From Methylomonas koyamae (lineage in GTDB: Bacteria; Pseudomonadota; Gammaproteobacteria; Methylococcales; Methylomonadaceae): DNA of 64,000 bases. The DNA lies in the NCBI RefSeq assembly GCF_019669905.1, contig NZ_AP019777.1, positions 3,472,001 through 3,536,000 of the forward strand. Direction: 5' to 3'. The notes beneath the pieces are model-generated. The model made no database searches, had not been told where the DNA came from, and saw only the letters and a list, made by a program, of their open reading frames with translations. Each line of letters opens with the position of its first letter. Positions within the stretch are counted from its first letter, which is position 1. The position numbers were made by a program, and so were the translations under genes. This document shows positions 13,718 to 22,299 of this stretch, piece by piece.

Positions 13718-13928
13718 AATCCAGAGGAAAACAATAGCCGCCGATCAATAAAAAATGCGGCGGCGAGGTATTTTGGTTTTATTTGCCGGCGTAGCGTGGG
13801 CATACATGAGGCCGGTAATGCCGGAAGCGACTGCCGAGACCATTGCCCCCAAAACGTCTGCCGTTCAACCACCTGCCGCTCTTCAAAGTCAACATGTTGG
13901 GGGACGCGCCTCCCCTAAGCTACGGCCG

Positions 13929-16322
13929 TCAGTAGTCCACACGCACCGAGCCGATGAAGGAGATTGGCTCTCCCGGCAACGCGCCTGTCCGATCGGAAGC
14001 TCGCGAACCGCGGTAATACTCCTTATCCAACAGGTTATTGACATTGAATTGCGTGGTTAGCTTGCTTCGGCTCAAATTCCAGCTATACGAGACCATCGCA
14101 TCCAAGCGTACGAAACCGGGCAAATCGTAGGTATTGTCGTTATCCCCCGCCCGCTTGCCTTGGGCAAACATGCCAGCGCCGACCTTGAGATGTTCGTCCG
14201 GATGGTACGTCAACCATAGGCTGCCCGAGTGTTCGGGTACGTTTGGCAGGCGCTTGCCCTGTTTGGACGCTAAGCCCCACGGTGCGAAGCCGTTGTCCTT
14301 GGTTACTCGGGCATCGGCATACGCGTAGGTTCCCACCATACTCAGGTAATCCGTAATTTCCCCTGTCAGATCCAATTCCACCCCCTGACTGCGCGCGGCG
14401 CCAATTGGAATCCGGTAAGGCAAGCCCGGCACGCCGGTCAACATATTCTCTTTGGTCAAATGGTAATAAGCGAGATTGGAGGTAAAGCGGCCGTCAAAAA
14501 ACTCGGTTTTCAGGCCGGCTTCATATTGTTCGCCCAATTCGGGTTTGTTGTTGGCGTTGGTCGGCGTCAAGCCGTTATTGGAACCGATGGATTCGACATA
14601 GTTACCGTAGACGGAAAGCCACTGCCAGGGTTGATAGACGATGCCGAAACGCGGATTCAGCCGATTGTCTTCATGATCGCTGATCTGACTGGTCGCCGCG
14701 CAACAGACGGTACCGTAACTGAGGATGTCGTAACGCCCACCGATCAAGAAATGTACTTTATCCCACAGTGTGATTTGGTCTTGGGCGTAGACGCCATACC
14801 ATTCGTCTTTCTCTTTCCACCAAAAATCGTAAGGTATGGCATTGACCGCATTCATGTCGATCAAGTGATTGTTCGGTTCGAAAACGTCCAGTGCCGGAAT
14901 CGCGCCGTAAGTCCAGTGATTGTCGTAAGTGTTGGTTTTCAGATGAAAATAATCGCCACCGATCAGTAGCTTGTGGCGTAAACCATACGTTTCGAACTCA
15001 CCGGCAAGATCCAGACTGGTTGCGAATGTTTCCCTGTCCGTAGGTCCGGTCGTCAACGCCCGATTGATCGTACGGTTATCGCCGTTCAAACTTCCCGCCG
15101 GAAAAATCGAGTTAAATTGATGGTCCCACTGGTGCCAATTGAATTTATGCTCGATTTTCCAATGGTCGTTAAAGCGATGGGAAAGATTGGTGGAAATCTG
15201 ATTGCTGTCCATGCTGCTGAGGCGCAGTTGCTCGTCGCCGACGTAAAATCCTTTCGGCAACGGCGCCGGACGATTGCCTAACGCCGGAATGCCGAAATCC
15301 ATGACGTAGTCGTCGTGCTGATGCTCTAGTTGAATCGTCGCTTCGGTCCGGTCCGAAATTCGCCAAGTTAACGAAGGTGCGACATAAATGCGTTCGTTTT
15401 CGTTGTAGTCTCGAAACGAATTCTGGCTTAGATAGGCCACATTCAGCCGATACAACAAGGACTTATCGTCGTTGACCGGCCCGGTCGCATCGACTGTCGT
15501 ACGGTACATATCGAACGAACCGAATTGTTGTTGCAGCGAATAGTGGGCTTCTTCGCGTGGCTTCTTGGTGACGTAGTTAACCAAGCCGCCGGGTTGGGTG
15601 CGGCCGTAAAGCATGGCCGCTGCACCTTTCAGCACCTCGATGCGCTCCATCCCGGCCGGCTCGAAATAGCCGGCGTGTTGCCGCAAGCCGTCGCGGTAGA
15701 TGTTCGCACCCAAACTGAATCCGCGCACAATAAAGCCCTGGTACAAATCGCCAAATTCGAAATTCCGCTGCACGCCACTGACATTGCGAGTCACCGCGTC
15801 GTCGAATAGCACCGCTTGCTGATCGTCCAGCACCGTTTTCGGCACCACCTTAATCGACATCGGCGTCTGCATAATTGGCGTATCCGTTTTGCTCGCGGTA
15901 GAAGAGTTGGTGCGCGCGTAGCCGGGATTGTCGGGACTATTGGGATCGAATCGGTAACGGCCGACTACTTTAACTGCCGGCATCGTCGTAGTGGCATCGC
16001 TGCCATTTTCGGCGGCTTTCACCGCGACCGCGTTCTCGGCTGTAAAACGGTAACTTAGGCCGGTGCCCACCAGCAGCTTTTGCAAGGCTTCGCGGGCGGT
16101 GTAAACGCCATTCAGGCCGGCGGTAGTTTTACCCTTCAACGCCTCGCCGTCGCTGAAAATTTGCAAATGCGTTTCCGCCGCCAATACTTTCAGGGCGTCG
16201 TTGACGCTTTGCGGCGCGATATTCAGGGTGTGCGGCGCGTCGTCGGCAACCGCCGGTGCGACGGCGGCCATTACGGCAACTGCGAGTAGCGTGCGGCGCA
16301 AAATCCTTGTATTCGGTCTCAT
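13929..16322 (-). CDS. TonB-dependent siderophore-type receptor with N-terminal STN signalling domain
   Basis: A 797-residue FpvA/FecA-like transducer. The signal peptide ends near APAVADDAP. An STN (secretin/TonB) signalling domain follows (SVNDALKVLAAETHLQIFSDGEALKGKTTAGLNGVYT), then the plug (PKTVLDDQQAVLFDDAVTRNVSGV) and a 22-strand-type barrel ending in VRVDY. The STN domain should contact the FecR periplasmic domain when ligand is bound and so release the sigma factor. It lies 273 bp downstream of fecR, which suggests a promoter of its own recognised by that sigma factor. The ligand is probably a ferric siderophore by family, but this is unproven. Confidence 0.92.
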   Translation of the reverse strand: MRPNTRILRRTLLAVAVMAAVAPAVADDAPHTLNIAPQSVNDALKVLAAETHLQIFSDGEALKGKTTAGLNGVYTAREALQKLLVGTGLSYRFTAENAVAVKAAENGSDATTTMPAVKVVGRYRFDPNSPDNPGYARTNSSTASKTDTPIMQTPMSIKVVPKTVLDDQQAVLFDDAVTRNVSGVQRNFEFGDLYQGFIVRGFSLGANIYRDGLRQHAGYFEPAGMERIEVLKGAAAMLYGRTQPGGLVNYVTKKPREEAHYSLQQQFGSFDMYRTTVDATGPVNDDKSLLYRLNVAYLSQNSFRDYNENERIYVAPSLTWRISDRTEATIQLEHQHDDYVMDFGIPALGNRPAPLPKGFYVGDEQLRLSSMDSNQISTNLSHRFNDHWKIEHKFNWHQWDHQFNSIFPAGSLNGDNRTINRALTTGPTDRETFATSLDLAGEFETYGLRHKLLIGGDYFHLKTNTYDNHWTYGAIPALDVFEPNNHLIDMNAVNAIPYDFWWKEKDEWYGVYAQDQITLWDKVHFLIGGRYDILSYGTVCCAATSQISDHEDNRLNPRFGIVYQPWQWLSVYGNYVESIGSNNGLTPTNANNKPELGEQYEAGLKTEFFDGRFTSNLAYYHLTKENMLTGVPGLPYRIPIGAARSQGVELDLTGEITDYLSMVGTYAYADARVTKDNGFAPWGLASKQGKRLPNVPEHSGSLWLTYHPDEHLKVGAGMFAQGKRAGDNDNTYDLPGFVRLDAMVSYSWNLSRSKLTTQFNVNNLLDKEYYRGSRASDRTGALPGEPISFIGSVRVDY

Positions 16323-16595
16323 GGTATTCCTCGGGTGGCTAAACGAATGGCGCCGCGATTTTTGCGGCTCGTTAGCTAAGACAGGTCAGCGCCAGGAATC
16401 TGGTCAGGTTGTACGGGAAATATCTTGAAAAAGGCATTGCCCGGTTTCCACGCGTCGCGTAGAGACAGGGCTCGCCACGTCGCAATGTATGCCAAGCCCG
16501 GCATTCTCGCGCGGCACGGGAACGAATATCGAAAATGTCAGGCATCCGCAAAACGCATTACGGGCTGACAGCGCCCCGACGTCAGAGTCTAGCGG

Positions 16596-17657
16596 CTACG
16601 CAGGCTTCTTTGCCCCGCTCACGACAAAACGCCGCCCGTCGATTTGCTTGATGCTGATCGGAAATGTGGCTTTCAGCGTGTTTAAAATCACCGCCAGATT
16701 GCCGGTGTCGAAACTGGCCGATACCCGGATAGGCTGCAAGTCGGGGTCGGCGAACTCGAATTCCACCGGATGGTAACGCGCGACTTGCGCCAACACCTCC
16801 TCGAGGGTGGCCAACTCGAACACGGCGCGGCCGTCGCGCCAGGCGATTTCCTTGCCGGTATCGGCCTCAACCGGCCCGGAGAACTCGCCGCCGCGAGCTA
16901 CCCATTGCCGGCCGGCGGTTACCGCCACGCCGCCGCCGTCCGGCAGCGCCAAAGCGGTTTGCAGCCAGTGGCGGCCGGCGTGCAGCCAGCGGTCCAGCCG
17001 GCGATTGCCGGTGAGTGCGGCGTCGGGATGGACCGCAACTTCGCCTTCGGTCACGGTCACCTTGGTTTCGCCACCGGCCAGGCTGACGTTAAAACCGGTG
17101 CCGATGTCGCGCACGCGGACGTTGCCGGCGACCACCTCGAACGGCCGATCCGCTTGATGCGCGACGTGGAAAAACGCTTCGCCGCGTTCCAACCAAACCT
17201 CGCGCCGCTCATTGCCGATTTTGACGCTGACTTGGCTATCGGTATTCAGTACCAATTGCGAACCGTCGGCCAGCGTCAGGCTCTGGCGTTGGCCGATCGC
17301 GGTGCGGTACTGGTCGGTGGACAGATAGCCGTTAAGGCCCAACGCGGAAACCATCACCAATAATGCCGTTCCGCCGTGACGCCGGACTGCGCGCAGACAT
17401 TGCCGGCGCTTCAGGTTTTTGGCGCGCAAACGCTGCACGCTGTGTCGCAACGGGAAATCGGCAGCCTTGAATTGGTCCAAGCGCTGCCATAACTGCAACG
17501 CACGCTGGTATTCGTGCCGGTGGGCATCGCTTTGCGCCAGCCAAGCCTGAAGTTGGCTTTCCGCAGCAGAAGTCCATTCACCGTTATGTTGGGCGAATAC
17601 CCAATATCCGGCTTGTTGTTGCAGGTTTCCGGCGGGAAGGTGAAGCGTCGATTTCAT
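16596..17657 (-). CDS. FecR-type anti-sigma/transmembrane sensor
   Basis: A 353-residue single-pass inner-membrane regulator. The N-terminal cytoplasmic DUF4880-like part has QAGYWVFAQHNGEW and AWLAQSDAHRHEYQRALQLW, which bind the sigma factor. A membrane helix (GGTALLVMVSALGLNGYL) is followed by the periplasmic FecR domain (GQRQSLTLADGSQLVLNTDS; ERREVWLERGEAFFHVA; FEVVAGNVRVRDIGTGFNV). The C-terminal part matches the STN-like fold that meets the receptor. It lies 55 bp downstream of fecI in the same orientation, giving the classic FecI-FecR-receptor order. Confidence 0.93.
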   Translation of the reverse strand: MKSTLHLPAGNLQQQAGYWVFAQHNGEWTSAAESQLQAWLAQSDAHRHEYQRALQLWQRLDQFKAADFPLRHSVQRLRAKNLKRRQCLRAVRRHGGTALLVMVSALGLNGYLSTDQYRTAIGQRQSLTLADGSQLVLNTDSQVSVKIGNERREVWLERGEAFFHVAHQADRPFEVVAGNVRVRDIGTGFNVSLAGGETKVTVTEGEVAVHPDAALTGNRRLDRWLHAGRHWLQTALALPDGGGVAVTAGRQWVARGGEFSGPVEADTGKEIAWRDGRAVFELATLEEVLAQVARYHPVEFEFADPDLQPIRVSASFDTGNLAVILNTLKATFPISIKQIDGRRFVVSGAKKPA

Positions 17658-17712
17658 TGCGCAGTCGGTTCTAGGGTCTATGGTCCTATTGGTTAAGACA
17701 GCTCAGCGACGT

Positions 17713-18240
17713 TTAGCCGGCCATGCCGTCGCCGAAAAATTCCTCGCCCAGATTTTGCAGCACGTGTTGCCAGGCTTTCAGAACATAGCGCTGCGCCGAC
17801 TTGGCGGAGATGCCCAGCGCTGCGGCGACTTCAGGATAACTGAGGCCATCGAATTTGTTCAACACGAAAGCATGCTGGCAAACCTCCGGCAACAGGCCCA
17901 ACACCGCCAGAAAGCGTTCGAGCTGCTGTTGCGCGGCAACGGCGGCATCCGGGCTCGGCGCCGTACTTGGTAGAGATTCGGTATCTACGGGCTCTTCGCT
18001 ATGGTAACGCCGCCGCACCTGGTCGTAGTCGTAAAGGTTGCTGCTCAGATTGGCGGCGGTTTTAAACAAATATGCCCGCGGATTGTCGATGGCGTCCAGG
18101 TCCGGATGGTTCATCAGCCGCAAAAACGCTTCCTGAGCGATGTCTTCCGCCGAATGCGGTGAGGCTCGGCGTGCAGCGAAAGCCAACAGCTCTCCGTTGT
18201 GCTTGCGAAATAATTTGTCCAGTAAGTGGTGCCAGGTCAT
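17713..18240 (-). CDS. ECF RNA polymerase sigma factor, FecI family
   Basis: A 175-residue iron-starvation-type sigma factor. Region 2 has ARRASPHSAEDIAQEAFLRL and NPRAYLFKTAANLSSNLYDY; region 4 has LPEVCQHAFVLNKFDGLSYPEVA and an HTH (GISAKSAQRYVLKAW). It is the first gene of the fecI-fecR-receptor set and presumably drives the receptor gene after signal transduction. Its own expression is often Fur-controlled in this family, but I did not find a convincing Fur box upstream. Confidence 0.92.
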   Translation of the reverse strand: MTWHHLLDKLFRKHNGELLAFAARRASPHSAEDIAQEAFLRLMNHPDLDAIDNPRAYLFKTAANLSSNLYDYDQVRRRYHSEEPVDTESLPSTAPSPDAAVAAQQQLERFLAVLGLLPEVCQHAFVLNKFDGLSYPEVAAALGISAKSAQRYVLKAWQHVLQNLGEEFFGDGMAG

Positions 18241-18660
18241 AGGCGCAGTGTTGAACCCGATGGGCGGGGCCGGGAATAAAGTGAAAGGCGGCAGCGCAAC
18301 CCGCTTTTACAGCAAGATTCGCGCCGCCATTCGCGCTGCGCCCCGATCAGCCCATGCTCCAGCTTGGCAGTCCCTTGTTTTCTATCGCGAATTCGGCGAC
18401 AGGTATTGCCGGCTCGGAAAAACCGGGTAGCAAAGGCTGCCGGCCGAAAATTAGGTGATATCGCGCAAATTCCGGGAGAATTATGGGAATTGGCTTATTT
18501 GCGGTCGAATGGCGATATCGGCAAACTTTTGGCTGGTGGTTTGGATCGGAACGGAATTCGGCAACAAGACTGGCGACTGAAGCCCAAATCAGCGGGCGGC
18601 GGCGTTTAACCTGCGATCTCGGTTAGAATGGCCGCTGTTTTCAACCCAGGAGACACCGCG
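18241..18660. other. 420-bp divergent intergenic region with a structured leader candidate at 18391-18450
   Basis: Separates fecI (minus) from the flavin-binding-like gene (plus). At 18392-18448 TTCGGC pairs with GCCGAA and encloses a hairpin with CGGAAAAACCG plus a GCAAAG-GGC-TGCC-GGCC segment. The GCAAAG, GGCC and following AAA recall the 5' half of GEMM-type (cyclic-di-GMP-I) riboswitches, but the second conserved half is not evident. The rest shows no gene. A TAGAAT box (about 18626) just upstream of the next gene could be a -10 element. Confidence 0.3.
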
Positions 18661-19317
18661 ATGAACGAATTCTATGGACCGCACCAGCGGGAACTGCAAG
18701 CGCGGCACGACACCGTCAAGCTGGCGGACCGTTTGCAGCAAATCATCGTCGAACCGCAAATTAACGAGCAACACCGGGCTTTCATCGAGAGCCGGGACTT
18801 TTTCTTTCTAACCACGGTAGACCACCGCGGCTACCCGACCTGTTCCTATAAAGGCGGCAATCCCGGTTTGGTAAGAGTGGCCGGTCCGCAGGAATTGGCG
18901 TTTCCGAACTACGACGGCAACGGCATGTTTTTGTCGCTGGGCAATATCAACGGCAACCCGAAAATCGGCCTGTTGTTCATCGACTTCGAGACGCCGCACC
19001 GGATTCGGGTACATGGCGACGCCTCGATCCAAACCAACGATCCGCTGCTGGCCGCCTATCCCGGCGCGGAATCGATCGTGCGGGTGGCGATCAGCGAGAT
19101 TTTTGTCAACTGCCCGCGCTATATTCACCGGATGCACCGCGTTGCTTCGTCAAAATACGTCCCGCAAGCGCATCAAGCGACACCCTTGCCGCAATGGAAG
19201 CGCATAGACGCGGTACAGGATGTTTTGCCGGCTGGCGATCGGCACATCGCCGAGAGCCTGGGCGGTATTATCACCCCGGAGCAATACGGGGCGATGGTGA
19301 TTAGCGGCGATGCCTGA
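18661..19317 (+). CDS. Pyridoxamine 5'-phosphate oxidase-fold (FMN-binding split-barrel) protein
   Basis: A 218-residue protein of the PPOX-like split beta-barrel superfamily. The core pattern is visible as HRAFIESRDFFFLTTVDHRGYPTCSYKGG, followed by LSLGNINGNPKIGLLFIDFETPHRIRVHGDASI, the usual flavin-binding strands. The ATG at 18661 is preceded by AGGAGA at good spacing, so the upstream in-frame extension is rejected. Members reduce or bind flavin, F420, haem or PLP-like ligands; the substrate here cannot be assigned. It precedes the Fae homologue with a 155-bp gap, and co-regulation is not evident. Confidence 0.8.
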   Translation: MNEFYGPHQRELQARHDTVKLADRLQQIIVEPQINEQHRAFIESRDFFFLTTVDHRGYPTCSYKGGNPGLVRVAGPQELAFPNYDGNGMFLSLGNINGNPKIGLLFIDFETPHRIRVHGDASIQTNDPLLAAYPGAESIVRVAISEIFVNCPRYIHRMHRVASSKYVPQAHQATPLPQWKRIDAVQDVLPAGDRHIAESLGGIITPEQYGAMVISGDA

Positions 19318-19472
19318 ACGTTGAGCCTCGGCCTTTAAATTTAAAAAAGGGAGACCGGGAGGTATTTTCCAAACACACTCCCCTACCCCCTTGCTGTCCT
19401 AGCGGTACTCTTTCAATGAAGAGAGCCGCCACACATAACCCAACAATAAGCACGTTAAATTTGGAGAACAAC

Positions 19473-20021
19473 ATGAGCGGAAGAATCGTAATGCGTACCG
19501 GCGAAGCACTGGTCGCCGGCGGCCCGGCCGGCACCGCGGCAGAGCCGGAAATTGTGATCGGCGAGCTGGACGGGCCGGTCGGTACCGCAATCGCCACGCT
19601 GACCGGCGACCAGGTCCAAGGCCATAGCCGGGTGTTCGCGATTTTGAACACCGATATTCAAGTGCGGCCGGTGACGTTGATGGTCAGTAAAGTCACGGTC
19701 AAAAACAGCCGCTACACCAATATTTTGATGGGTACGGTGCAGGCGGCAATCGCCAACGGCGTGTTGGACGCGGTGCGCGCCGGCGACATTCCGAAAGAAA
19801 AAGCCAACGACCTGGGCATCATTTGTTCGGTATGGCTGAATCCGAGCGTGATCAAGGACGATAAACTCGACCACCGGATTTTGTTCGACATCCACCGCCA
19901 AGCCATGGCCAAAGCCATCCATAAAGCCATGACCAACACCCCGGACATCGATTGGCTGCTGGAAAACCAGGAAAAAATCGTCCACAAATACTTTCAAATG
20001 GGCCTGGACGGTAAGATTTGA
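19473..20021 (+). CDS. Formaldehyde-activating enzyme (Fae) homologue, probably non-canonical
   Basis: A 182-residue Fae-domain protein. Recognisable blocks are RTGEALVAGG, the VIGELDGPVG strand, TLMVSKVTVKNSRYTNILMGTVQAAIANGVLDAV and the PKEKANDLGII segment. Canonical Fae couples formaldehyde to tetrahydromethanopterin and has a catalytic His in an A-H-I-D-L-I-I-G-like strand. Here the aligned stretch reads AEPEIVIG, so the His position appears to be Glu. This and the long divergent C-terminus (LDHRILFDIHRQAMAK onwards) point to a Fae2/Fae3-type paralogue of uncertain activity. ATG at 19473 follows TTGGAGAAC; an upstream in-frame ATG at 19416 lacks a ribosome site. Confidence 0.85.
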   Translation: MSGRIVMRTGEALVAGGPAGTAAEPEIVIGELDGPVGTAIATLTGDQVQGHSRVFAILNTDIQVRPVTLMVSKVTVKNSRYTNILMGTVQAAIANGVLDAVRAGDIPKEKANDLGIICSVWLNPSVIKDDKLDHRILFDIHRQAMAKAIHKAMTNTPDIDWLLENQEKIVHKYFQMGLDGKI

Positions 20022-20080
20022 CCCCTCCAGCTTAATATCGGATCAATATTAATTTGACAGACCGGCAAAATCCGCCTAAA

Positions 20081-20117
20081 AAGACAAACTGATTTCGATT
20101 CGAAATCAGTTTGTCTT
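20081..20117. promoter_or_regulatory. Perfect 18+1+18 inverted repeat between the Fae homologue and the cytochrome gene
   Basis: The arm AAGACAAACTGATTTCGA (20081-20098) is followed by one T and its exact reverse complement (20100-20117). The repeat lies 59 bp after the Fae homologue stop and ends 21 bp before the cytochrome ATG. The AT-rich stem followed by TTGTTT could act as a terminator, or the site could be a long operator. The sequence alone does not decide. Confidence 0.75.
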
Positions 20118-20138
20118 GTTTACACGGGAGATTTTGCT

Positions 20139-20621
20139 ATGAATATGCGCCTTTCACTGTCCGCCGCCGGACTGTTCCTGACTCTTTTCGCTTCAGCCCA
20201 AGCTGCCGAACACAGTGTGGCTTACCCGGAAGGCTACCGCACCTGGCTGCACGCCAAAAGTATGCTGATCCAGCCCGGCCATGCCTTGGAAAATCCGTTT
20301 CAAGGCCTGCACCACGTCTATGCCAATAAAAAAGCCGAGAGCGGCCTGAAATCCGGCAAATATGAAGACGGTTCGGTGCTGGTATTCGACCTGTTGCAAT
20401 ACCAGGAAAAGGATAAAACCATCCAGGAAGGCGAACGCAAACTAGTGGGCGTGATGCAGAAAGATTCGAAAAAATATGCCGCGACCGGCGGCTGGGGCTT
20501 CGAGGGCTTTGCCGGCAACAGCAAAACCGAACGCTTGGTCAAAGACGGCGGAGCGAGTTGTTTTGCTTGCCACGCCTCCGAGCAAAAAACCGATTATGTG
20601 TTTTCCCAATACCGGCCCTGA
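20139..20621 (+). CDS. Cytochrome P460 / cytochrome c'-beta family protein
   Basis: A 160-residue exported mono-haem protein. The signal peptide (MNMRLSLSAAGLFLTLFASAQAA) is followed by YPEGYRTWLHAKSM, typical of the P460 fold, and a C-terminal CFACH haem-attachment motif (about residues 143-147). P460 proteins oxidise hydroxylamine or bind NO in the periplasm of methanotrophs and nitrifiers. The haem-crosslinking Lys of true P460 lies upstream of the CxxCH; several Lys residues are present, so P460 versus c'-beta cannot be settled here. A role in detoxifying nitrogen oxides made from ammonia co-oxidation is inferred from the family. Confidence 0.85.
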   Translation: MNMRLSLSAAGLFLTLFASAQAAEHSVAYPEGYRTWLHAKSMLIQPGHALENPFQGLHHVYANKKAESGLKSGKYEDGSVLVFDLLQYQEKDKTIQEGERKLVGVMQKDSKKYAATGGWGFEGFAGNSKTERLVKDGGASCFACHASEQKTDYVFSQYRP

Positions 20622-20678
20622 TCCGGTTTTCCCGGCCGACAGGCAGGTGCCGGTTGCCGGCGCCTGCCGTTGGTCGAG

Positions 20679-21527
20679 TTATTTTGCCGAGGCATGCTCC
20701 AGCAAACGGATACCGTCCTGCTCTATCGCAATCCGCCGTTGTTTGTACAAGCCGCCGATGGCCTGTTTGAACACCTTTTTGCTGACGCCAAAGGTATCGT
20801 AGATCAACCCCGGATCGCTTTTATCGGTCAGGGCGATATAGCCGCCGCGCCGGGCCAGGATATCCAGAATTTTCGCCGACGTGGCATCCACTTTTTGGCC
20901 GTATTTTTCTTGGCTCAGGATTAAATCCAATTTATGGTCGGGCCGGATCTTCTTGATGTAGCCGGTCAATTTCTGGCCTTTCTTCAGCGGCTGGAACACT
21001 TCGTTTTTGTACAGCACGCCCCAGTATTGGTTATCGACCACGGCCTTGAATCCCAGCTCGGTATGCTCGGCAATGATCAATTGCACGGCCTGGCCTTCCT
21101 TGTAGTAAAACGCCTGATCCTGGATGAAATCGTCCAACACCATCGACGCGGCGATGCGGTTGTCCTCGTCCAGAAACAAGCGAACCAGATAGGAACGGCC
21201 TTCGCTGACCTTGCCTTTTTGCTCGCTGAACGGCAGCAACAAGTCTTTCGGTAAGCCCCAATCCAGAAACGCCCCCGCGTGGCTTAACGACACGCACTTC
21301 AACCAAGCCACCTCGCCGGCTTGCGCCAACGGCATTTGCAGAGTAGCCACGGTTTGGCCTTTGCCGTCGATATAGACAAAGGCCTCGACTTTGGTCCCGG
21401 CCGGCAAATCGGTTACGGGCTGGGTATCGGCCAACGCAATTTCTCCCCATTCGCCGCCGTCTAAATAATATTGGTTGTCGCGCCGACTGAGGACGGTTAA
21501 CGCATTGACTTTACCTAATTCGATCAT
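20679..21527 (-). CDS. cvfB: CvfB-family S1 RNA-binding protein
   Basis: A 282-residue protein of the CvfB/YitL family: three S1-like OB folds and a C-terminal winged helix. Visible blocks are LPAGTKVEAFVYIDGKGQTVAT, VAWLKCVSLSHAGAFLDWGLPKDLLLPFSEQ, the third S1 repeat (FQPLKKGQKLTGYIKKIRPDHKLDL) and a winged-helix end (GLIYDTFGVSKKVFKQAIGGLYKQRRI). These proteins bind RNA and influence virulence or stress genes in Firmicutes; the role in Gammaproteobacteria is poorly defined. It converges with the cytochrome gene and stands alone. Confidence 0.88.
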   Translation of the reverse strand: MIELGKVNALTVLSRRDNQYYLDGGEWGEIALADTQPVTDLPAGTKVEAFVYIDGKGQTVATLQMPLAQAGEVAWLKCVSLSHAGAFLDWGLPKDLLLPFSEQKGKVSEGRSYLVRLFLDEDNRIAASMVLDDFIQDQAFYYKEGQAVQLIIAEHTELGFKAVVDNQYWGVLYKNEVFQPLKKGQKLTGYIKKIRPDHKLDLILSQEKYGQKVDATSAKILDILARRGGYIALTDKSDPGLIYDTFGVSKKVFKQAIGGLYKQRRIAIEQDGIRLLEHASAK

Positions 21528-21747
21528 GGGAATCCGAGAAATTGAGACAGGCCGGCCGCATCGCGTCGGCAGCGGGAGAATAGCGAAACCGCATTATACA
21601 AGCAATCATGCAACGGCTGACCGCGACTTGCGGAGCGCGAAATCGGCAGCAATTGACTCGGCTCAATCCCATTACCGGCGCGAGCGACTATAATGGCCGG
21701 TTTTTCAGCACGATACGGCGCTCGAAATCGAGTGCAAGAGCCCCCCG

Positions 21748-22260
21748 ATGAATCTATTACTCAAATACCTGTCCTCTTGCTGGTTTCTGAATAATCCGGC
21801 AGATTTGGTCCCGCCCAAATCCTTTATGTGGAAAAACGTGGCGTTTTATTTAACTTCCGGCATCATCGTCGAGAGCTTGATCGCCGATCCGGCCGACGGC
21901 ACGTTGGAAGTATTGGGCCGTACCATCATGGCTTTCAGTTCGGTTGCGGTATTGCTGCTGTTAGAGAAAAAATGGAGCCTGTTCAGCCAGTTATACACGT
22001 CGATTTTCGTCTGCGAAAACTTCATTATGTCGCTGGCCATCGCCGCGGAAGGCCTGGATTACTGGCTGGTGTTGAAACACCACCCCTACCGCGAGGAAAT
22101 CGGCATCGGCATCGCCGTGTTCCTGGTGGTCTGGTACATCAGTATCGTCAGCTACATCTTCCGCGGTTTTTTCAAATATCCGACCAGCACCAGCGTAATC
22201 TATGCCGTCAGTTACTTCGTGATGACCTACGGCATTCCGATGCTGTTGATGGACATTTAA
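21748..22260 (+). CDS. Small multipass inner-membrane protein, function unknown
   Basis: A 170-residue hydrophobic protein with about five predicted membrane segments (around residues 30-50, 58-72, 80-100, 118-140 and 145-165). A cytoplasmic N-terminus reads LSSCWFLNNPADLVPPKSF, and Glu/Lys pairs sit at the membrane borders. ATG at 21748 follows a weak GAGCCCCCCG leader. I recognise no catalytic motif; it resembles small DUF-type membrane proteins related to Yip1 only in the N-terminal W-P-Pro pattern, so no function is assigned. Confidence 0.75.
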   Translation: MNLLLKYLSSCWFLNNPADLVPPKSFMWKNVAFYLTSGIIVESLIADPADGTLEVLGRTIMAFSSVAVLLLLEKKWSLFSQLYTSIFVCENFIMSLAIAAEGLDYWLVLKHHPYREEIGIGIAVFLVVWYISIVSYIFRGFFKYPTSTSVIYAVSYFVMTYGIPMLLMDI

Positions 22261-22299
22261 TCGGGCTCCGGGCGGGCTCGATTCGGCGTCGGCTTGACG

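Noticed and set aside
13160..13918. 252-codon plus-strand frame over the ECF sigma gene
   Set aside because: It runs antisense to a clear sigma factor and has no recognisable domain.
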